A stretch of DNA of 44,478 bases from a virus. Positions 6,711 through 18,600 of the stretch are shown here, in pieces (position 1 is the stretch's first letter; each line of letters begins with the position of its first letter). The notes under the pieces are model-generated. The model saw only the letters and a list, made by a program, of their open reading frames with translations. It ran no database searches and was not told where the DNA came from. The DNA is taken from positions 1-44,478 of the IMG/VR virus record IMGVR_UViG_3300035698_028007. One strand, given 5' to 3'. A program made the position numbers and the translations under genes.

Positions 6711-7314
6711 TTCGTATAGGATTAAAGTGTACGTTATATTGTTTGAATATTTGTAATATTCCTCTCCTGTGGGGATTACCTTCAAATTCATCTATTCCGG
6801 TATCACCTTTCTTATTTCCAATTTTCTCTAATTCTTGATTTACCATACTAAGTAGTTTAGTAATCTTATCCAGATCTGTTGTGTACTTAGCAACATTCCA
6901 AGCCTGTTGTAAAGCAAACTGTCTAAGCTTTAAGTGTCCATAATCACTATCACCATTATAAACAGGTACATTAATATCATATAAAGATATTACAGCTTCC
7001 TTTTGTTCTGAAGATAGATTGGTTAAATCTCTGAGAGTATTAGAAGTATTTACTATTTCCTCTGGAATAAGAGATAGATCCCCTTTTTTACCATTTGTTT
7101 CCTTCTCTGGTTTCTTCTTAGGTGTTACACTAACTAACTTTAAAGGATCTGCTCTTTGCCTCCATTTGTATAACAACTGTTTATCAATGCCTGTTTCTTT
7201 TGCAGTTTTATTGAAATCATTATTGTTTTTGTTGAGGATTTTTAAGGCCTTTGTTCTTTCTGTTACCTTATACCTTTTTATTCTCCCTCCTGGTCCCTTC
7301 TCCTTTTTTGCCAT
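6670..7314 (-). CDS. helix-turn-helix protein, candidate small terminase subunit
   Basis: A 214-residue protein. Residues 18-53 form a homeodomain-like helix-turn-helix (TERTKALKILNKN, then FNKTAKETGIDKQLLYKWRQRAD). This type is common in transposase N-termini and in phage small terminases. A Lys/Pro/Glu-rich linker follows, then a helical domain (about 80-170) suited to oligomerisation. The C-terminus is proline-rich. It is the promoter-proximal gene of the minus-strand unit with the gp10-like gene and lies next to a divergent control region. A small terminase, a late-gene activator or another DNA-binding role all fit. The large terminase lies 32 kb away next to a second small basic protein, which is the competing candidate. 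Confidence 0.5.
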   Translation of the reverse strand: MAKKEKGPGGRIKRYKVTERTKALKILNKNNNDFNKTAKETGIDKQLLYKWRQRADPLKLVSVTPKKKPEKETNGKKGDLSLIPEEIVNTSNTLRDLTNLSSEQKEAVISLYDINVPVYNGDSDYGHLKLRQFALQQAWNVAKYTTDLDKITKLLSMVNQELEKIGNKKGDTGIDEFEGNPHRRGILQIFKQYNVHFNPIRNGNKEGTPQEPEN

Positions 7315-7342
7315 AATAATCGGGTTTTAATAATAACTGATC

Positions 7343-7350
7343 CAAAAATA
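7343..7350 (-). promoter_or_regulatory. minus-strand TAnnTTTG box for the 7314 gene
   Basis: CAAAAATA on the plus strand reads TATTTTTG on the minus strand, a match to TAnnTTTG, 28 nt before the start codon. TTTG at 7375-7378 (minus) is a possible -33 box at slightly long spacing. Confidence 0.4.
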
Positions 7351-7376
7351 GAGTAAGAAATTTACCTTTTCATACA

Positions 7377-7400
7377 AAATATCTGATTTTTCCGACATTT
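7377..7400. promoter_or_regulatory. shared 24-nt control element, copy A
   Basis: AAATATC, then 4 variable nt around one G, then TTTTCCGACATTT. Identical at 21 of 24 positions to 41352-41375. Both copies lie in divergent intergenic regions, left of plus-strand virion genes and right of minus-strand packaging or tail genes. Confidence 0.6.
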
Positions 7401-7473
7401 AATCCTTTTTTATAATTAAGAAGTTGTTAATTGCCTCATGGATTTATAAATATTTAACTAAAACATATTTGTC

Positions 7474-8106
7474 ATGGCAGTATCTAATAGTGCAACAGCA
7501 GATCCAAAGAATCCTTTAAACTTTAAAGATAGTAGGAATTGGGGATCATACGGAGCAATGATAGGGGGAATGGGTGCAGGAGCAATCGGTAGTGGTGCAG
7601 GAGCAATGATTGGTAATTATATGGGAAGTATGGCAGGATCCCAAAAAGAAAATAGAAGGAATGAGGAATTAACGGAAAAACGATTAGGTGATGTTACAAC
7701 CTTATTTAAAACAAAATACTATCAGGACTTCATGGATACTGCATCTGCAAAGTCAGCAATAGAACAGCTTAGAGGTAATTTGTTAGAAGCAATTAAAACA
7801 GGCCAAAGTCAGGCAATGGGGACCGGAGGAACAGCAGAAGCAAGTATCGCAAGTAAAACAGGCGCACAAGGTAATTTTGCAAATGCAGTTTCTCAACTTG
7901 CAGGATATGGCACTCAACATAAAGAAAATGCCCTGGGTAATCTTCAGAGGTTAATTCAAATGGCTACTGAATCACAATCAGGAAGTATTAGAGATCAAGC
8001 TATGAATCATGCTATGAACGCAAATAATATAGCTGATGTTGGTGGTAGAATCATGTCATCCGGTATGGAATTAGGCATAAAAGGTGCAACCGGTGGAATA
8101 GGTTAA
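7474..8106 (+). CDS. glycine-zipper virion protein, probable DNA-ejection component
   Basis: A 210-residue protein. Residues about 23-55 form a glycine-zipper segment (GAMIGGMGAGAIGSGAGAMIG) able to pack helices in a membrane. A long Ala/Gln/Asn-rich helical region with few aromatics follows, and the C-terminus is glycine-rich. Ejection proteins such as T7 gp14 and related podovirus proteins share this size, composition and position before larger internal virion proteins. It starts the plus-strand block behind the divergent control region, with the next gene 26 nt downstream. A CATATTTG sequence 2 nt before the ATG is a poor -7 match. The role is inferred from composition and context, not from a recognised family. 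Confidence 0.5.
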   Translation: MAVSNSATADPKNPLNFKDSRNWGSYGAMIGGMGAGAIGSGAGAMIGNYMGSMAGSQKENRRNEELTEKRLGDVTTLFKTKYYQDFMDTASAKSAIEQLRGNLLEAIKTGQSQAMGTGGTAEASIASKTGAQGNFANAVSQLAGYGTQHKENALGNLQRLIQMATESQSGSIRDQAMNHAMNANNIADVGGRIMSSGMELGIKGATGGIG

Positions 8107-8131
8107 TTGTTAAACATAAATATCTTCTGTC

Positions 8132-9622
8132 ATGAGTAAAAAGAAAACTTTACGATCAGGTGTTAAGCCAATACCTAAGCCAAAATTAACTGGATCAGTT
8201 AAAGGCACTAATAATAGACTGTCTGAACTCGTTGGTATTAGAAATAAGGGTAGAGATAAAAACCCTAAACCTACAAGAACTATCTCAGGTACATCTGCGC
8301 CTTTAGATGTTTCATCTATCAAGAAGGATCCAGTTAAGGCTGTTCAAAACCTTGGAGAAAGATTAACTTCTCCCGATAAAATAAAACCCAGATCACCACA
8401 AAATATTCCAACAGAGAAAACAACTCAAAAGGTCGATAAGTCTGGTGGTAAAACAACTCTAAAAAGAGAGTCAAGACCAATACCAGATACATTACCAGAT
8501 ACATCTGCTACCCTGGCAAGTAACCTTAATATGGGAATGACACAGGAACCAGAGGTATATGAAAGTCTAAATGAAAAAGTTTATGATCCTAAGAAATATT
8601 TTCAGGACTCAGGTGGATTAAACCCATTGGCCGGAATGTTTAATATGACACAGCAAGACAATAAAGCATTCAGGGATAGATCAAGCAAAATAGCTTTATT
8701 CAATTCCATAGGACAAGGATTAAGAACTATTGTCGATTCTCAGTTTCCCGGTGCAACAAAAACTCCTTATAATAGTGATTATTGGGATAAGTATATGAAA
8801 GATCTGGATAAAGCAGATACCAGGGACTATAATCTCAATCAACAAATGTTACAGGAAGCTATTCGTAAAATTGGCAGAGGTGAAACTTGGAATAGGGAGG
8901 ATGCTGTACGTGCTGAAGGTAGAGAGTTCTCCAGAGAAATGGCAGGAGATCAAAGGGAGTTTACCAAAGAAATGAAAACAGATACTCAGGATTTTTCCAA
9001 AGAAATGGCCGGAGATCAGAGAAAATTTACTGAAGGACAAACTGATAAGGCCCAGGTCTTTCAAACAGGCAGAGATAAACTTCAGGCAAAAGGAGCAATG
9101 GATAGATTAAGAGAAGGATCTAAGCTTAGTAAAGCAGAATGGGAAGCAAGATATGACAGAATGGAAGGTCTGGAGAGAGTTAAGAATACTTATGATATAA
9201 GAAAAGATCTCAATAAACCGGTCCTTACTCTTTATGAACCTGATTCAAAAGGAGGAATGAAGCCGGTTGCTGATCTGACTGAGAGCCAAGTTGAGAGAGT
9301 TATGGGTTGGATTCTTAATGCACCAGAAGCAAAAGATGATATAGAATTAATGAGGCCTACATTAGGAGATCCTATGAGTAAGGCTACAAAACGCTTATTA
9401 GTAGAAAAACATTGGCATCTTGTAAGGGATAAAATATTTGGATCTAATGAGGGATCACAACAATCAGGATCATCCAATCCTTATGCTTATACAGGATCAT
9501 CAGGTCAAAGACCTAATCCAAATAAGGCAGTATTGGAGAGTGTCTTTCAACAAATAATGAATGATAATTCATTATCAGAGGGAGAGAAACAAAATAAAAT
9601 TAATGATCTGTCCAGTAGATAA
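8132..9622 (+). CDS. internal virion protein with 11-residue repeats
   Basis: A 496-residue protein. Residues 1-150 are a basic, Pro/Lys/Thr-rich disordered tail. A helical segment follows, then about residues 265-320 carry five 11-residue repeats (EFSREMAGDQR, EFTKEMKTDTQ, DFSKEMAGDQR, KFTEGQTDKAQ, VFQTGRDKLQ). Hendecad spacing predicts a right-handed coiled coil. The C-terminus is Ser/Gly/Asn-rich with a short final helix. It lies between the glycine-zipper gene and the giant gene, where podoviruses encode the second of three ejection proteins. The function is inferred from that position. No enzymatic motif was seen. Confidence 0.5.
   Translation: MSKKKTLRSGVKPIPKPKLTGSVKGTNNRLSELVGIRNKGRDKNPKPTRTISGTSAPLDVSSIKKDPVKAVQNLGERLTSPDKIKPRSPQNIPTEKTTQKVDKSGGKTTLKRESRPIPDTLPDTSATLASNLNMGMTQEPEVYESLNEKVYDPKKYFQDSGGLNPLAGMFNMTQQDNKAFRDRSSKIALFNSIGQGLRTIVDSQFPGATKTPYNSDYWDKYMKDLDKADTRDYNLNQQMLQEAIRKIGRGETWNREDAVRAEGREFSREMAGDQREFTKEMKTDTQDFSKEMAGDQRKFTEGQTDKAQVFQTGRDKLQAKGAMDRLREGSKLSKAEWEARYDRMEGLERVKNTYDIRKDLNKPVLTLYEPDSKGGMKPVADLTESQVERVMGWILNAPEAKDDIELMRPTLGDPMSKATKRLLVEKHWHLVRDKIFGSNEGSQQSGSSNPYAYTGSSGQRPNPNKAVLESVFQQIMNDNSLSEGEKQNKINDLSSR
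8926..9090 (+). repeat. hendecad-coding repeat tract
   Basis: Five imperfect 33-bp units encode the E/D-F-S/T-x-E-M repeats of the 8132 gene. The repeat is clearer in protein than in DNA, so selection appears to act on the coiled coil. Confidence 0.55.
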
Positions 9623-9665
9623 TATTTTATATATATATATTCTCTTTACTAATTAGTTTTTTACC

Positions 9666-12600
9666 ATGGGACTCAAACAGGGCATTAAGAAAGGTATAGA
9701 TCGAGATGCATTACAGAAAATGAGAGATAAGGGATTAGTCAGTCCTAATTTTCTTTCACCTATCAGACCTAAAAATATGGATCCATTACCAGAGGATCCC
9801 TTAAAGAAGTATTTTGACAATCTTCCTCCTGATCTGAAATCTCAGTATGATGATACACAGAAACCACAAGAACCCGGGGAAGATCCATTACAGAAATACT
9901 TTGATAATGTTCCAAAAGAATTATATCCTACTCAACCTGGTACAACCGGACAAACAACTCAAAAGGATCCAGAACTTGAAACTTCATTTATAAAAGGTGC
10001 AGAAGGAACAATTAAAAAAATAAAAGGTGATGTAAGATATGTATATGGAGGTGTATTAGAAGAAATATCCGGGGAAAGAAAGAAAGAAAATCTCTATGCC
10101 AGGCATCAAGCCGGTGAGCCAATTTTTGCCGGGAAGGATATCAAAGATTATGATAGTAATATATCTATTATTCAAAAAGATATCAATGATTTGGATAAAG
10201 CAAACAAGCACCTTACAAAACAATTCAGTCAATTAACTAAGCCAAAAACACATGAATTTTCTCCTGGTGGATCAGTAGGCCTCTCGAAAAGAATTGATAA
10301 GAATATTCAAGATTGGGAACAGAAGCCAGAATATGATGAATATACTGCTAATAAGCAGAATTTATTAGATGAACTGAATGATTATAAAAGAGCCAGAAAG
10401 TTATTTAAAAAGACAGGATCAGCAGAAGAAGCAATAGAAATAGTAAAAAGGGCAGAGCAAACTCAATCCTATGCAGAGGAACAAATGAGAAAAGGCCGGG
10501 AACTTGCTGAATCTGCTCCCCAGGGAGAAGGATTTTGGTTTAAGGCCGGTGCAATGGCTCCACAAATCATTGGATCTGGTCTTGCTATTGCTGTTGCTCC
10601 AATTACTGCCGGAACTTCATTAAGTGCTATTCCTGGTATTATTGCAGGAACTAATATTGCCGGGTTATCAGTATCGGCTGTTGGTTCTGCTTTGATGGAG
10701 ACTGATAGATATTCAGAAGAAACAGGAATTGAAGTTGATAATAAGGTACGTTGGGGAGTTTCCATATATTCCGGTGCATTGGAATATGTTGCAGAGAGAA
10801 TGAGGCTCGGTAGATATCTTCCTAAAGGAATGACTTCAAAGTTAATATCCAAGTCTTTATTAAAGGATGGTCAGCATATAGGATTAAAGGTATTACAGGA
10901 CTTTTCAAAACAATCTCCTAAAGTATTTAATAAAATAGTAAAACTTGCAGGATCAACCAATGAAGAAGGTTTTGAAGAAGCTATTACTGAAGCAGGACAA
11001 TTATTAGGTGAACGTATCTATAAGGATCCAGAGCATTGGACCAGAGGAAAAGATTTTGTAAAACAAGTTGGTGAGGCTTATGTAGCCGGTGCATTGATGG
11101 GAACAGCGTTAGGAGGTCTTAATATGTGGGCCACTAATAAAATAACCAATGACAGGAGAAAAAAATCTGGCCATGTTGTATTGGCCCAGGATGATTCAAA
11201 CGGAAAAGTCATTGAGGTTATTCAGCAAGATAAAGATGGTGATGTTTCAGGATTTACTGCAAAGGGTAAATCATATACCATTAAAAAAGATAATCTTGGT
11301 GAGAGTGCAAGTATGACAACAGATCAGTTTAATGATTATATGGGCGCTAAGAAAGATAATAAGGACATTAAACAGCAAGTCGAGAAAGATGTAAAAAAAG
11401 CCCAAGAAGAAAATCAGGTTAATGAAATAATAAAAGACTTCTCCCATTCAAACGGAAAAGACGTTATCCGGGTAATGGATGATGAAAATAATGTTTGGTA
11501 TGTTACCGATGGAGAGTTAGATCAGGCTGATGTTAATATTAAAACTCCCATATCAGTAATTAGTCCTACCCGGGAAACTCAAAGCTTAGATCCTTCTAAG
11601 ATCAGAGAAAGAGAAGTTATACCGGTAGAACAGTATAGGGCAACTGTTATCTCTGAATTAGAATTAGATCTTGAACAGGCCGAGGTAGAGAAGGAGGCAG
11701 TTAAGGATTCATCACTTGAAGGAGTGCCAGAGGAGTTAATGATGGGCGCAGAAATAATCTTTAATGGTGAACCTGGGCAGATTGTTGACATGGAGGATCC
11801 AACCGAGGGAATTGGTATTCGCATAACAGATGCAGAGGGTAATGAATCAACCAGAGTAGTTTCCCCAGAGGAATACGGATTGTTAGAAACAAAGCAACCA
11901 GAAGGATCGGAGATACCAGAACAGCCGGAAGATACAGGTTTGGATAAAACTCTAAATGTAAAAGTAGGTGGAAGGGAATACGATGTAAAATTAATAGGTA
12001 ATGAGGATGGTAGTTATACTATTGATAATACCTACTCAGATGAAGGATCAGCCAAGAGAATGAAAACTTCCATTAAAAAACTTTATGGAGGATTAAATGT
12101 AGATATTGAAAATATTACCGATAAGACAGATCCATTTGCTAAAAATCAGTTTATTATAAAAGTTAATGAGAAAACCGAGGAAGAAACTAAGAATGAAAAG
12201 AAAACTGCTACAACCGGTGAACCATTATTAAAGGAAACTCCAGTAGAATTATCCCAGGAAGAAAGAGCAAAGAAGATTAAAGATAGTTGGAAAACTGCCG
12301 AGAGTGCCGAGAAAGACCGGATGGATGATATAATGGGAGTAAAACCAGAAGATGTAAAGGCTCCTGTTCAGGAAGAAGTTAGAGATGAGAAACAAATTAA
12401 AAAGTATGAAGAAGAAAAAAGTATAAAAAGAAATATTGCAGGAGCAGTTTCACAAAAATTAAATAAAACTATAAATGTTGAAAAAGCAGAAGAAACAGTT
12501 GATTCTAATGAGCATTATATTGTAAAAGACGGAGATGGTAATATAATTGCCGAAATAAAAGGGAGTAGAACTAATAGAGGTATTCAGGTAAGGGGAATTG

Positions 12601-15600
12601 AAGTAAATGAAGAATATAGGAGGCAAGGAATAGCCGGATCAATATATGAGATAATGGGAAGAACCTTATTATCGCAAGGGAAAGGAACTTTATACTCTAA
12701 AAGTTCCCAACATCAATTTACTGCAAAGGATGAAAAAGGAAGAAGTATTTCTCCTGCTAATAAACTTTGGGAAAATTTAGTATCAGAAGAAAAAGCTAAA
12801 AGAACCCCCGAAGGCCAGATCTATTTATACGAGATTATAGATAAGAAAGGGACACAAACCCAGGCGAAAGTTGAGGATACCCAAGGTGAAAGTGCAAAAT
12901 CTATTAATGAACTTGAAACCTTTGAAGGTCCTGCATATAGATTTAATACTCAGTTTGGACAGGAAAAGGGAACCAAAGGAGCAGATATAGTAAGGTTTGA
13001 AAGGGATGAATTAGGTAATGAAGATGATATCTCCGATGAAGTATTAGCTGAATTAGAAGATATTCCGGCTGAAAATGTTATTTGGGTGACAAGGGATAAA
13101 AAAGAGGCCGGTAGATATGCCCTTCCTTCTTCTGAGCATGAAAGAACTAATGAAATGTCAGATGAAGAACTGGATGAACTTGGTGTAGAAGATTATGCTG
13201 ATATTGTTCAGGGAGGAAAAATTATTACAGACCTTGGAGCAGAGGGAACACTTGTTTTACTGCCAGGTAAAAAAGATAAGGCCGGAACAGTCATTGATGA
13301 AAAACCTCCAATAGAACCAAAACCTGATGTAGTTTCCGATGTTGTTCCCGAACCGGAAACCCCGGAGGAAACAAGAGAATTAAAAAACCCTGAAGATATT
13401 GAAGAATATAATTTAGAGGAAATTAAGTTAGTTGAGGAAAGATTAAAGGATGAAACCGATGAGGAAGCAAGAGAAGATTGGAAAAGAGAGATAGAAGAAC
13501 TAAAAAATGATCCTGCTGAATATTGGGAGGAATTTCCTGTTAATGAAGATGAAATCGAAGATAGAGACAGGGAAGTAATGGCAGTTAGGAAATATTATGA
13601 TGATAAAGTCAAAGATGAAGTAATTGGAGATCCCCTCAATTCTATTGAAAATACAAAAAGAACATTTGTTAAATATCATAAAACAAAAGCATACCAGGAT
13701 GGATATAAATATGGATCCAGAGAGTTTGATAGGCAAATAAAACCTATGTTGGAGAATTATGATAATGAAAATTGGGAAATATTGGCCGATAATTCATCGA
13801 TAAATAGGGCAAAAAATAATGAATTTTCTTCTAAATCATTTGAGGAATATACAGGCTTTAAACTTCCATCGGAAGCAGTAACTAAAAAAGATAAAGCCAA
13901 ATTAATAGCTGATCTTAAAAAACATAAAGCGCAATCTGTTAAATCAGAATCTAAGAAGGAACCTTGGGAAATGACACCAGAGGAATATACTCAGGCCATA
14001 TATGACAGAAAGTTAGATTTTGATAGATTAGGTGCAGATGGTGGCAAAATCAGTTCTCAGGTTAAAGGTTACCATGATACAGCAGATCCACAAAATAAAC
14101 AAATTGCAAAAGAGTGGATTGATAAGCAGATGGAAGGTCGGCATAGTGGTATTGTTCTTAAAGCATTAAGGGATGGAAAAAAGGTTCCTGATGAAATATT
14201 AAAACATTATCCTAAATATCAGGATTACGCAGATAAACAATCTGGAAAAACCCAACCAATACCCAAAGATACCCAGGTGAAATCTGATGATGATGATGGT
14301 TGGAGAAATACAAGAATCCAGGCAAAGAATATCTTCCGAATGTTGAAGGAAAAACATAATAATAGTATTCCTGACATGAGAAAAGACTTTGAGGATATTA
14401 TTAAACGGAATAATATAAAGCCAGACCAGGAAGCCGTAGAATGGGAAGAATTTAATAAATACTTTAAAGTTGATAAAGAGAAAAAAACACAATCATCCGG
14501 GGGATTAAAAAGTATTAGGGACCAACAATTAGAACATGCAGAAATAACCGGTGTTGATTTTACAAAGTCTGAAACTAAGATACCTGGGGATCTGTTAAAA
14601 AAGGAACCCTGGGAGATACCAATAGAGGATTATTTAAGGGGAGTTACAGATGTTGATGAAATAGCTGTAAGAAAATCTGCACATGCAAACCATGTTAAAC
14701 AGGCAGTACAGGAAGGTAAAGGTGTTCCCATGGTCGTATTAATTGATTATGAAAATAACCAATGGGCCAAAGACATATTAGATCCTCCCGGGAAATCTTC
14801 TGCTCCTTCCCAAAAATCAGATAACAAACTTGTTACCGATGAACAATACGAGGAATTAAAAAAGAAAATGAAAGGATTACTTGGAGGTCAACTTCATTCC
14901 GGTTTTAATCCTGAAATACTCTCCGTAGGTACTCAAATGGCAATATATCATATTGAGAAAGGAACCAGAAAGTTCGCAGACTTTTCAAGGAAAATGATAG
15001 CTGACCTGGGGGATGGTGTAAAAAGTTATTTAAAATCCTTTTATGAAGGAGCAAGGAGAGTTCCCGGTATTGATACTAAGGGAATGGATAATACTGAATA
15101 TGTTGATAACTATGATTTAGATAGCTTAACCAAAATTCAACCAAAAGAAGAAAAAGAGGTTAACCAGGTGGATAACCAAAAACAAGACTTTGATATTTCA
15201 ACAGATGCTTTTACGGATGCCACAGATGAAAAACTTCTAAGCTTAATTAGCAGATATAATACATTACGTTATAGTAATAAGGCCGAGCAGAAGGAAAAGG
15301 GGAAATTGATGAATAAGATCATCAAAGGAGCAAAACAGCTTGACATAGATCTGGAAGGAATAAAGAATTACTATTCTAAAATAATCCCTTTTCGGAACGG
15401 AAAAAGGGTAAAAGCCAAAAGGGCAAATACACCCACAAGTAAGGTTGATAATTATGTCCCATTATCCAAAAGATCACAAGAAACCAAAGATTTATTTGAT
15501 TTAATAGATAAAGCTTTAAAAAAGAATCCTGGTGTATTAAATTCTATGAGGGTAGGAGTTGAAAGGAAGGATATCAAAGGAGCAGTAAAAGATATTCTTT

Positions 15601-18600
15601 CTGATACAAATAGTCGAAGGGCGCAAGATTTCCTTGGTGCTATTGACTTTGCGCTAAAAGATGATTACTTTAGCGTATTCGAGAGGGTAGGCTATCAAAC
15701 AAGAGATGAACAATATCCTTTAGATGAATTTAAAACTTTTTTAAATGAAATCATAGACAGGGAAGAAATAGAGCCAGAGGGCGATATCTCACCGGAGTTG
15801 GTAAGAAAACTTGATGAAAATTTTATTGTATTAAAAAACATTGATCAGGAAAAAGGAGGAAAAACTTTAACACCTGATGAATTTAAACAGGCAAAAGAAT
15901 ATCTGGAAGATCAAGAGAAGTTGCTAATATTCAGGCCAAAAACTGAGGAGGAAACAAATTATGATGAACGTGGACCAGACAATATTGAACAAGATAGGCA
16001 AGGAGAGGAACCTGAAATTTTGGCTGATGAGGGAAGTGTTCCTGGCTCCGGAGGAATTAGTAGCAGACCTGGAGAACGAGAAGGTCTTACTGATAGAAAA
16101 ACAACTAAAAAACTTGCAGGTGAAGAATCCGGAAAGAGTAGCGATAGCGACTTGGGAAGTCCTTCCATTACTACTGGAAAACCAAGCGATAAGGAAGTAT
16201 ATCCAAAGACACCGGGATCTCTCATTACACCTGACATTTCCGGAAGTGGAAAATCTGGAACAAGCGATGCAGATAGTAAAAAAGGACCGACCTTACCTCA
16301 CCCAGGAGGATTATTATTCGATCCAGAGGACATTGGGGGGACTACAATCCAACCTGAAACAGATCAAGCGAAAAAGCAAAAAGAAGTAAATTCCAAAAAG
16401 GTTGAAACCAAAATTGGTGACCTTGAAAATATTCAAGAAACTTTACCGGCATTATATCCAGATCAACAAACTGATGTTCAAAAAGCAGAGAATCGTTTCT
16501 TTGTTAAAGATGGAAAGGGATATCTATTTACTAATGCAACAGGGACCGGCAAAACCTTTACCGGCCTTGGAATAGTTAAGAGATTTATTAACCAGGAGAA
16601 AAATGATATTCTTATTGTTGTTCCTTCAGATGTTAAAGCAAAAGATTGGATAAGAGATGGAAAAATATTAGATCTTTCCATGACTCAGTTAAAAGACACA
16701 AAAGATGGTGGAAAAGGTATTAATACTACTACATACTCAAATTTCTTTCAGAATCCAGAATTAGAACACAGAGAATTTGACTTAATCATATTTGATGAAT
16801 CCCACAATATAATGGGTAATCAGAAAGGAGAGAACAATAAAAGGACTATTTCTCATTTCAGAAATTCTAATAGGTATGATCATTCATTACAAAAATTAAA
16901 GGATCAGCATAAACTTTGGCAGAAGGAAACTGAGTTAGTTGGCGAGATAATGGTGGTAAGGAATGAACAGAATGAATTAGAAACAGAACAAAGGGAAAAA
17001 AGACTAAATAATTTTGTTTCCGAGGCAGATGAAGAAAAATATAAAAATCAAATAGACAAGTTTGATAATAAAATATCTGTTATTCAGGAGAAACTTGCGC
17101 CAGTTAGGGAAAAACAAAAGGAAGAATTGCCGAAATTAGAAGAAAAGGCCAATGAATTAGCAAATAAAACAAAAGTAGTATTTCTATCTGCAACACCTTT
17201 TAAAACCCACAAAACCCTTAGATATGCTGATGGTTTTATATTTGACATGGGTGGAGGTTCCAGAATGGGCCAGTCATATAATGAAGGATCCGGAGAAGAT
17301 CAGTTCTTTATAGCCAATCTGGGTTATAGAATGAGAACCAATAAGCTTACAGAGCCAGATGCAGAAACAGATGTTCCATTATTAGAAAGACAATTCATTG
17401 ACAGACTTGTTAAAGAGGGAGCAATGAGTGGCAGAATGTTAATGATAGATCAGGATTATTCAAGAGAATTTCCAGTAATATCAAAAAATGATATTGATAT
17501 TCTCGATACCGGTATGAAGGAGGTAATGGATAATGCTGATAGAGATAAATACCCGAATCTTAGTAAGTATGCTAATTTTAAGTATAGAAATCATTTAAAA
17601 TCTAATCAGTTATTTGAAGCATTAAAGGCTCATTATGCTAAAGAAAGAATTGATAAACACCTTGCACTTGGAAGAAAAGTCGTTGTTTTCCATAAAAGAG
17701 TGACCGGTGTATCACAGCATCCATTTAATTTTAATAATGCTTATTATGAATATAGAGATTGGAGAAATAAACAAGTAGTAAGAGTAAGTATTAAAAATGA
17801 TAAGAAAGCCTTAGAAGAATTAAAAGTATTTGAGAGTGAAAACAGAAATTTACTCGCATTGGAGTTTGATCTTCGCAATCCTATTGACCAGTTACAAGAA
17901 TATTATGGTGATAGACTAACACAATTCAATGGTACTATTACTAATAAGAAGATAAGAAGAAATAATATAAAGACATTTAATGACTCTAATTCTGGAGTAG
18001 ATATTATTCTTGTTCAGGAACAGGCAGGAAGGGAAGGAATAGACCTACATGATAATACCAATGGTAAACAAAGAGTATTAATCAACCTGGCATTACCTTT
18101 TGATCCTATCACAGCTTTACAGAGTGAAGGTAGAATTAATCGTATAGGACAAACCTCAGATGCTATAATTGAATATCCTATACTTGGGTTAGACATTGAG
18201 AGGTGGCAATTCGGATCCAGAATAAATAAAAGGGTAGGAACAACAGAGAATTTGGCACTTGGTAGTATGGCCCGGGATTTAAGAAGAAGTTTTAAAGATG
18301 GATATCTTAATAGTTCAATCAATGATCCAGGAGCAGATCAGGGAAAAGGAGGAAAGAATTTTGATAGATCAACACAAGAGGACTCTAAATTTGATCAGGC
18401 CAGAGCATTTTACTTTACAAATAAGAAGAAAACGAGCAGGGATAAGTCAAGAGAGGGGATTGATTACTTTGCTACTCCAGAACCATTAGGTTTTAAAATG
18501 ATGGAGTGGTTGGATATTAAGCCAGGGGAAGAAATATTAGAACCGAGTGCAGGACATGGAGCCATTGCAAGGTTTTCTCCTGAATCATCAAAGCTTACAG

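Noticed and set aside
6711-6791. Extended N-terminus of the gp10-like protein
   Set aside because: It would overlap the upstream gene by 122 nt, and the extra 27 residues lie ahead of the conserved-looking start block.
12900-13290. ADP-ribosyltransferase-like domain in the giant protein (YRFN...VIWVTRDKKEAG)
   Set aside because: The order of motifs is only vaguely reminiscent, and no R-S-E or H-Y-E triad could be placed.
15959-16237. 92-residue minus-strand frame within the giant gene
   Set aside because: It lies opposite the low-complexity linker, has no ribosome site, and its Ser/Pro/Leu composition mirrors the linker codons.
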